A stretch of 26,760 nucleotides of DNA, taken from NCBI GenBank assembly GCA_021813235.1, contig JAKALG010000002.1, positions 1 through 26,760 on the forward strand, written 5' to 3'. Made by a program: the position numbers and the translations under genes. This DNA comes from a bacterium. GTDB taxonomy: Bacteria > Patescibacteria > Paceibacteria > UBA9973. This document shows, piece after piece, positions 23,546 through 26,760 of the stretch. The notes beneath the pieces were generated by a model. That model was given only the letters and a program-made list of their open reading frames with translations. It was not told the DNA's origin and ran no database searches. Position 1 is the stretch's first letter. Every line of letters starts with the position of its first letter.

Positions 23546-23697
23546 CAATCGACTCTCTTTGGTTTTGGCATTTGTGACTTACCTAGGCTTCTTGGTCTTG
23601 GCAAAATCAGTATTAAATGCCTACTACATTTTCCACACCTATAAATTCCACGTTCATAATAAATTTCCTTGTTACAGCAATCACTTTTTATTTTCAT
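23545..23697 (-). CDS. 50-residue zinc-ribbon protein between terS and terL
   Basis: A short gene in the gap between the terminase subunits: MKIKSDCCNKEIYYERGIYR, then CGKCSRHLILILPRPRSLGK and SQMPKPKRVD, stop TGA at 23545-23547. C-C and C-x2-C pairs about 13 residues apart fit a small zinc ribbon, and the basic tail suits nucleic acid contact. The start lies 17 bases inside the terS end, and the stop shares bases with the terL ATG (TGATG), so all three are coupled. It may help packaging; this is inference. Confidence 0.75.
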   Translation of the reverse strand: MKIKSDCCNKEIYYERGIYRCGKCSRHLILILPRPRSLGKSQMPKPKRVD

Positions 23698-24142
23698 TTC
23701 TTCTTCGGTGCAGTTCTGCCACAAACGCTTCCATTGTCAGATAATTATTTTGTTGGTTTACTTCGATAAACGCTTTGTCCTTTTCAAACCCTAAGATTTT
23801 GCCAAGTTTGTCGTGGTAAGGTTTCCTGGCAATATGGTCAGGAAACAAGGTACCGTCAAATTCATTAACCTTTTGCGCCGCCAATCCTTCTTTTAACTGA
23901 GTGATATAGGCAACGTCATCGAGTCCATAGGCGGCTAATAGTGTCGACTTCCTAACCTTACTTAACATCCTTGACCCCAACACCTCAGCACTTCCATAAG
24001 TGACGTTTGGGTGCAATTCTTGATATGCCTTAGTTGCATTACGGTTATTCTTCATCCAAGTAGCAAAGAATAGCAATAAGTCAACGTCACCATCAAAATC
24101 TTTCAAGAGCTCATCTATGTTAGTTGTAATATCTTTATTCAT
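23681..24142 (-). CDS. terS: Terminase small subunit
   Basis: A 153-residue protein whose first part has an HTH-like run (FFATWMKNNRNATKAYQELH, SAEVLGSRMLSKVRKST), followed by an oligomerisation-like part (AYITQLKEGLAAQKVNEFDG, ARKPYHDKLGKILGFEKDK), ending in a basic tail. This is the pattern of Terminase_2-type small subunits, which recognise phage DNA and load the large subunit. It lies directly upstream of the zinc ribbon and terL. No SD is present; a promoter with a nearly leaderless start is described separately. Confidence 0.8.
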   Translation of the reverse strand: MNKDITTNIDELLKDFDGDVDLLLFFATWMKNNRNATKAYQELHPNVTYGSAEVLGSRMLSKVRKSTLLAAYGLDDVAYITQLKEGLAAQKVNEFDGTLFPDHIARKPYHDKLGKILGFEKDKAFIEVNQQNNYLTMEAFVAELHRRRNENKK

Positions 24143-24153
24143 ATTTGCTCAGC

Positions 24154-24182
24154 ATTATACTACCTACTTCCAAAATGGTCTA
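24154..24182 (-). promoter_or_regulatory. Sigma-70-type promoter in front of terS
   Basis: On the minus strand TAGACC (24177-24182), a 17-base spacer, and a perfect TATAAT (24154-24159). The start would lie near 24147, only about five bases before the terS ATG, and there is no SD. The -35 box matches consensus at four of six bases. Confidence 0.5.
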
Positions 24183-24579
24183 CTAAAATATTTCCACAAG
24201 CACCTTCCCCAAAGTCTCTGTAGTGAGGATTTAATATGTTTGCTAAGTGTGACGGGCTTTTCATCCAAGCGTTGAATGCGTCTTGGTTGGTAGCGTAACC
24301 CCTGGCCATATTTTCTCCAGCATAAATATATCGGTATCCATCTTTGATGAATAAATACCAAGGCATCCGTCCATCGGGGGTTTGATGGGACCAGTAATGC
24401 CTATTAAACAGATCGCAAGCCTTATCTAAAGCAGATCGCTGTAGGGCATTATTCCATACCAAAGGCACAAGGTGATGGGCAATGCGCACCTGATTAATAA
24501 ATCCCAAAGTGCTGCTTACCGCCAATACCCTGATGGGTATTATCAATAAAATTATTACAAATAAAAATACTTTTCCCAT
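24160..24579 (-). CDS. Secreted CAP-domain (SCP-like) protein
   Basis: A 139-residue protein with a clear signal peptide (MGKVFLFVIILLIIPIRVLA, cut likely after VLA). The CAP domain follows: INQVRIAHHLVPLVWNNALQ, HYWSHQTPDGRMPWYLF, YAGENMARGY, AFNAWMKSPSHLANILNPHY and FGEGACG. The two His and two Glu that line the CAP cavity are present (HYWSH, GENMA, SPSH, FGEG). Bacterial CAP proteins are exported; their biochemical role is often unknown. This is a rare cargo for a packaging module and could modify the host surface. The SD GGAG is partly in a hairpin. Confidence 0.85.
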   Translation of the reverse strand: MGKVFLFVIILLIIPIRVLAVSSTLGFINQVRIAHHLVPLVWNNALQRSALDKACDLFNRHYWSHQTPDGRMPWYLFIKDGYRYIYAGENMARGYATNQDAFNAWMKSPSHLANILNPHYRDFGEGACGNILVDHFGSR

Positions 24580-24582
24580 ATC

Positions 24583-24608
24583 TCCGGGGCGTTAACGATT
24601 TCCCCGGA
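24583..24608 (-). promoter_or_regulatory. Hairpin that may cover the CAP gene ribosome-binding site
   Basis: TCCGGGG (24583-24589) and CCCCGGA (24602-24608) form a perfect 7-bp inverted repeat with a 12-base loop. On the minus strand its 3' arm runs into the SD GGAG, three bases before the CAP ATG at 24579. There is no T-run, so a terminator is unlikely. Confidence 0.45.
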
Positions 24609-24618
24609 AATATAGGCG

Positions 24619-24804
24619 TTAACCTCTCAAATTCCAACTCCCAAATGCTGGTGCGTGAAAGCCTATTCGATTTTGCTTCCTGTATTCTATCCTGCACTCC
24701 ATCTTCCCGCAAGTCTTTCTGTTAATAAAAATAAACTGCGGTTCGGTTTTTCTTCTAACTAATTCAGAGCCGCAAATTTTACATTTTATTTTTTGTCTTC
24801 CCAT
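24619..24804 (-). CDS. Small zinc-finger protein, function unknown
   Basis: A 61-residue protein, MGRQKIKCKICGSELVRRKT, then EPQFIFINRKTCGKMECRIE, and a short tail. The C-x2-C and C-x3-C pairs fit a treble-clef-like zinc finger of the type found in phage HNH-related or binding proteins, but no HNH residues are visible. A good SD (AGGGGAAATT) precedes the ATG. Confidence 0.75.
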   Translation of the reverse strand: MGRQKIKCKICGSELVRRKTEPQFIFINRKTCGKMECRIEYRKQNRIGFHAPAFGSWNLRG

Positions 24805-24920
24805 AATTTCCCCTAGATAGTTTCATAATTTCTTCCCCTAAAGTTCTTACGATGGGCGGATACGTTCGGGATATTGGCCTAATGTACTTATTATCCCCAT
24901 ATCCGACCAACGTAAAAGTT
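24805..24920 (-). other. Unassigned 116-base gap
   Basis: No SD-led gene is visible. A 72-residue frame spans 24779-24997 but overlaps both neighbours and lacks a usual SD. No terminator or clear promoter was seen. Confidence 0.3.
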
Positions 24921-25259
24921 CTAAGACTTCTGTATCTTCCGCTTAATATCTTCAAGGGCTTTGTTATAGCCATAGCAATAATTGAGATTAGTTGCATAAC
25001 CCAAATCCCCTTTTTGTTTCATCCCTCCGGTTACTCTTCTATATCTTTTTGATTTTATCTTCTCCAATATTTCCTTTCTTTCCTCAAATCTTTCCAGCTG
25101 GATTTTGACTTCAAGGTTTTTTGTCAATTCTTTGTCGTGTTGGGCAAAATGCCATTCTATGTTGCGTATTGCATCCGTAGGCGTAATAATCCCCTTACTT
25201 AAATCAGCTATTTGAGCTTTTATGAGTCTATGTGTTTCTCCTAAGTTAGGATTTTTCAT
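24921..25259 (-). CDS. Helical protein, function unknown
   Basis: A 112-residue protein (MKNPNLGETHRLIKAQIADL start). The middle is very Glu/Lys-rich (LEVKIQLERFEERKEILEKI) and likely a coiled coil; the end (YATNLNYCYGYNKALEDIKR) recalls small phage proteins with a 'GYN-x-ALxD' ending, such as those near replication genes. The start follows the preceding stop by three bases, with only a weak SD (AAGA). No catalytic residues are evident. Confidence 0.7.
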   Translation of the reverse strand: MKNPNLGETHRLIKAQIADLSKGIITPTDAIRNIEWHFAQHDKELTKNLEVKIQLERFEERKEILEKIKSKRYRRVTGGMKQKGDLGYATNLNYCYGYNKALEDIKRKIQKS

Positions 25260-25262
25260 ATC

Positions 25263-25532
25263 TTAATCAGTCTTTTGTGTTAAAAGGTTTAATAATTCAG
25301 TTCTTGCTCCTAAACAAATTAAGCAACCAGTCGTTCTTTTACAACTACATACATCAAACAAGATAGTAGCTATTTTTTCACTTATTGGAGGAATTATTTT
25401 AGGCAAGGGTGGCTTAGGACAATCTCCACTATAGCCGTGATAATAAAACATTTCTTCGCCTTCAGGCATTGGCTCTCCACATAGTTTGCATTTTGCTATC
25501 TGTTCTTCTTTTTCTTTTTTCAAATTATCCAT
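25263..25532 (-). CDS. Small Cys-rich protein, function unknown
   Basis: An 89-residue protein with KCKLCGEPMPEGEEMFYYHG, YSGDCPKPPLPK and then CSCKRTTGCLICLG. The first C-x2-C with His and a later Cys resembles a zinc ribbon of the 'CxxCGEPxPEGExMFxYHGYSGDCPxPPL' style, and the second Cys cluster may bind another zinc. A clear SD (TAGGAGT) precedes the ATG. The function cannot be read. Confidence 0.72.
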   Translation of the reverse strand: MDNLKKEKEEQIAKCKLCGEPMPEGEEMFYYHGYSGDCPKPPLPKIIPPISEKIATILFDVCSCKRTTGCLICLGARTELLNLLTQKTD

Positions 25533-25614
25533 ACTCCTATTATTCCTAAAATGATATACTTCATATCCCTACCCCTTCTTCGGGAAAATCGTGTGACCGT
25601 CTTTGAAAGGTCAT
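25520..25614 (-). other. Two overlapping mini-ORFs in the leader of the 89-residue gene
   Basis: A 17-codon frame (25561-25614, MTFQRRSHDFPEEGVGI) overlaps a 14-codon hydrophobic frame (25520-25564, MKYIILGIIGVWII) by ATGA, and this overlaps the next gene start by 13 bases. The second has an SD-like AAGGGG seven bases upstream. They could be leader peptides or chance. Confidence 0.3.
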
Positions 25615-25661
25615 CTTCTTAATTTATGCGTTGTATAGCTTCTTACGCACCCCGCTTAATA

Positions 25662-26760
25662 TCAAGCCTCTTGCATCGGCTGATATTCTTTAGCTCTCAT
25701 CTGAAAACTTGCGGCAAGACTTTCATCTGCCAACGTAAATTGTTTATCATCATTTGGAACCTTAGGAGAAGTTCTGATGTAATACTGTCTTTTTGATGAG
25801 TGATCCTGAACCTTAACGTACCTTGCAATTTTTTCAGGATCATTTGGTAAATTAACTTCATATAATCCTAATAAATTGTGTTTTTTAAAGTCTTTACTAG
25901 GTTTTGAAATTAACTTTGCCTTAATTTTCTTTGGGAAGTCTATTCCCATTAATTCCTGGATAACTCTTCGTTTCTCCAAGTTTTTTTCCTCACTCCAATC
26001 TTTTTTAGTGAGTTTTTCGGGTTGCACTATCCATTCTTCCGGAACTTGTATTCCATGATAGAAATATAATCCCCATCCATCCGGATATTGAATCGCTTTT
26101 CGGGTTGCACTATGAAGCCTTCCGCGTTCATCTCTATCTATGTGAACCGGCCTGGCACAAACCATTACAAAATCCCTGTTAGGCCAAATATAATTTACTG
26201 ATTCACAAACTTTTCTATATGCTAAAGCTCTTTCCATTATGTCTTTAGAAAGCTTTAATTTACATATATCAAAAAAGAAATTGACTGCTGCGACTCCATA
26301 CCAATACCATCCACCATATCCATATCCTACCCAAAATTGACCTCCTAGCCAATAATGCCAAGATAAAGATACGCTAGCTTTTTTAGCTATATTAATAGCT
26401 GTTTGAACTGCACCGCGAACTGCATCGCCAACTGCATCGTCAACTGCACCGCGAACTGCATCGCGAACTGCACCGTCAACTGCACCGCCAACTGCACCGC
26501 CAACTGCATCGTCAACTGCACCGCCAACTGCACCGCGAACTGCATCGTCAACTGCACCGCCAACTGCACCGCCAACTGCACCGCCAACTGCACCGCCAAC
26601 TGCACCGTCAACTGCACCGCGAACTGCATCGTCAACTGCACCGCCAACTGCACCGCGAACTGCACCGCCAACTGCACCGTCAACTGCACCGCGAACTGCA
26701 CCGCCAACTGCACCGTCAACTGCACCGCCAACTGCACCGCGAACTGCATCGTCAACTGCA
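25662..26760 (-). CDS. DUF6745-like protein with N-terminal A-V-x-x tandem repeat (partial, runs off right edge)
   Basis: The reading frame ending at 25662 is open to the right edge (366 codons). An internal ATG at 26237 is not the start: upstream of it, the same frame encodes SVSLSWHYWLGGQFWVGYGY and GGWYWYGVAAVNFFFDICK, which is the typical Trp/Tyr-rich segment of this family. The C-terminal part shows FVMVCARPVHIDRDERGRLH, AIQYPDGWGLYFYHGIQVPE, LEKRRVIQELMG and QMRAKEYQPMQ, matching what I know of DUF6745. The N-terminal part is about 29 tetrapeptides of A-V-[G/R/D]-[G/D]. The function of the family is unknown. The true start is outside the window. Confidence 0.8.
   Translation of the reverse strand, partial: AVDDAVRGAVGGAVDGAVGGAVRGAVDGAVGGAVRGAVGGAVDDAVRGAVDGAVGGAVGGAVGGAVGGAVDDAVRGAVGGAVDDAVGGAVGGAVDGAVRDAVRGAVDDAVGDAVRGAVQTAINIAKKASVSLSWHYWLGGQFWVGYGYGGWYWYGVAAVNFFFDICKLKLSKDIMERALAYRKVCESVNYIWPNRDFVMVCARPVHIDRDERGRLHSATRKAIQYPDGWGLYFYHGIQVPEEWIVQPEKLTKKDWSEEKNLEKRRVIQELMGIDFPKKIKAKLISKPSKDFKKHNLLGLYEVNLPNDPEKIARYVKVQDHSSKRQYYIRTSPKVPNDDKQFTLADESLAASFQMRAKEYQPMQEA
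26406..26760 (-). repeat. 12-bp tandem repeat, 29 full units, coding for A-V-x-x
   Basis: The plus-strand unit is AACTGCA[C/T]CG[C/T][C/G]; 29 full units plus seven bases fit without any insertion. Only the codons for residues 3 and 4 of the tetrapeptide vary (GGC, GAC or CGC; GGT or GAT), whereas GCA-GTT is invariant. The sequence ends inside the array, as expected where assembly breaks. Confidence 0.95.

Noticed and set aside
24779..24997. 72-residue minus-strand frame across the gap at 24805-24920
   Set aside because: It overlaps the upstream gene by 77 bases and the downstream gene by 26, has no usual SD, and its first half shadows the upstream protein. It is possible but unsupported.
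25591..25640. Weak hairpins (TGACC...GGTCA and TGCGT...ACGCA) after the DUF6745-like gene
   Set aside because: Short stems with large loops and no T-run; not a supported terminator.
26387..26755. 122-residue frame of A-V-Q-L type repeats
   Set aside because: It is another frame of the 12-bp array. The frame continuous with the DUF6745-like body encodes A-V-x-x and has the family-typical Trp-rich segment.
26406..26760. Regular repeats that might be a CRISPR array
   Set aside because: Units are 12 bp and contiguous with no spacers; they are coding tandem repeats.

Overview
The window is a stretch of a tailed double-stranded DNA phage or prophage with a long, siphovirus-like tail. Nearly every gene lies on the minus strand, so the genome reads from right to left. 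The standard bacterial code fits, because TGA, TAA and TAG all end genes. The DNA is AT-rich by eye. No integrase, lysis gene, replication gene, tRNA or host gene is visible, so neither lysogeny nor the host can be settled. Some start sites have strong Shine-Dalgarno (SD) sequences, which points to a bacterial host.

Read from right to left, the layout is as follows. (1) A DUF6745-like protein (25662-26760) runs off the right edge inside a 12-bp tandem repeat. (2) A group of small, partly Cys-rich proteins and a secreted CAP-domain protein follows (24160-25532). (3) The packaging genes are terS, a 50-residue zinc-ribbon protein and terL, followed by two more small proteins (21637-24142). (4) A translationally coupled modification cassette (15311-21586) carries a methyltransferase, five glycosyltransferases and three small proteins, and sits behind its own promoter, leader and terminator. 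A sigma-region-4-like HTH protein (15010-15321) ends it. (5) The head genes are a portal-MuF fusion, a protease-scaffold fusion and the major capsid protein, interrupted by one plus-strand membrane protein with its own promoter (12381-12917). (6) Connector and tail genes follow: connector, head closure, gp10-like, tail terminator, tail tube, a frameshifting tail assembly chaperone, tape measure, Dit-like protein, a large tail-tip protein and the start of another tail protein that leaves the left edge.

The most striking signal is a 37-bp element, RCAA-N4-TTGACA-N23-ATG, found in six copies with invariant spacing. Each copy lies directly in front of the first gene of a structural module (ATGs at 142, 5556, 7080, 9092, 12279 and 14984). 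Genes inside the modules instead use SD sequences or ATGA/TAATG overlaps. The element holds a CAA-N4-TTG dyad and a TATAA-like box ending about five bases before the ATG, and it has no SD. It looks like a dedicated late promoter giving nearly leaderless mRNAs. The HTH protein just upstream of the first copy is a candidate regulator.

Other points: a classic -1 frameshift site in the tail assembly chaperone; four small genes or gene ends that a simple length-limited ORF list would miss or misframe; a recurrent T-T-x-S-G peptide motif shared by five virion proteins of a phage that carries its own glycosyltransferases; and a glycosyltransferase ending in a SEC-C zinc motif. All family assignments come from reading the sequence, with no database search.
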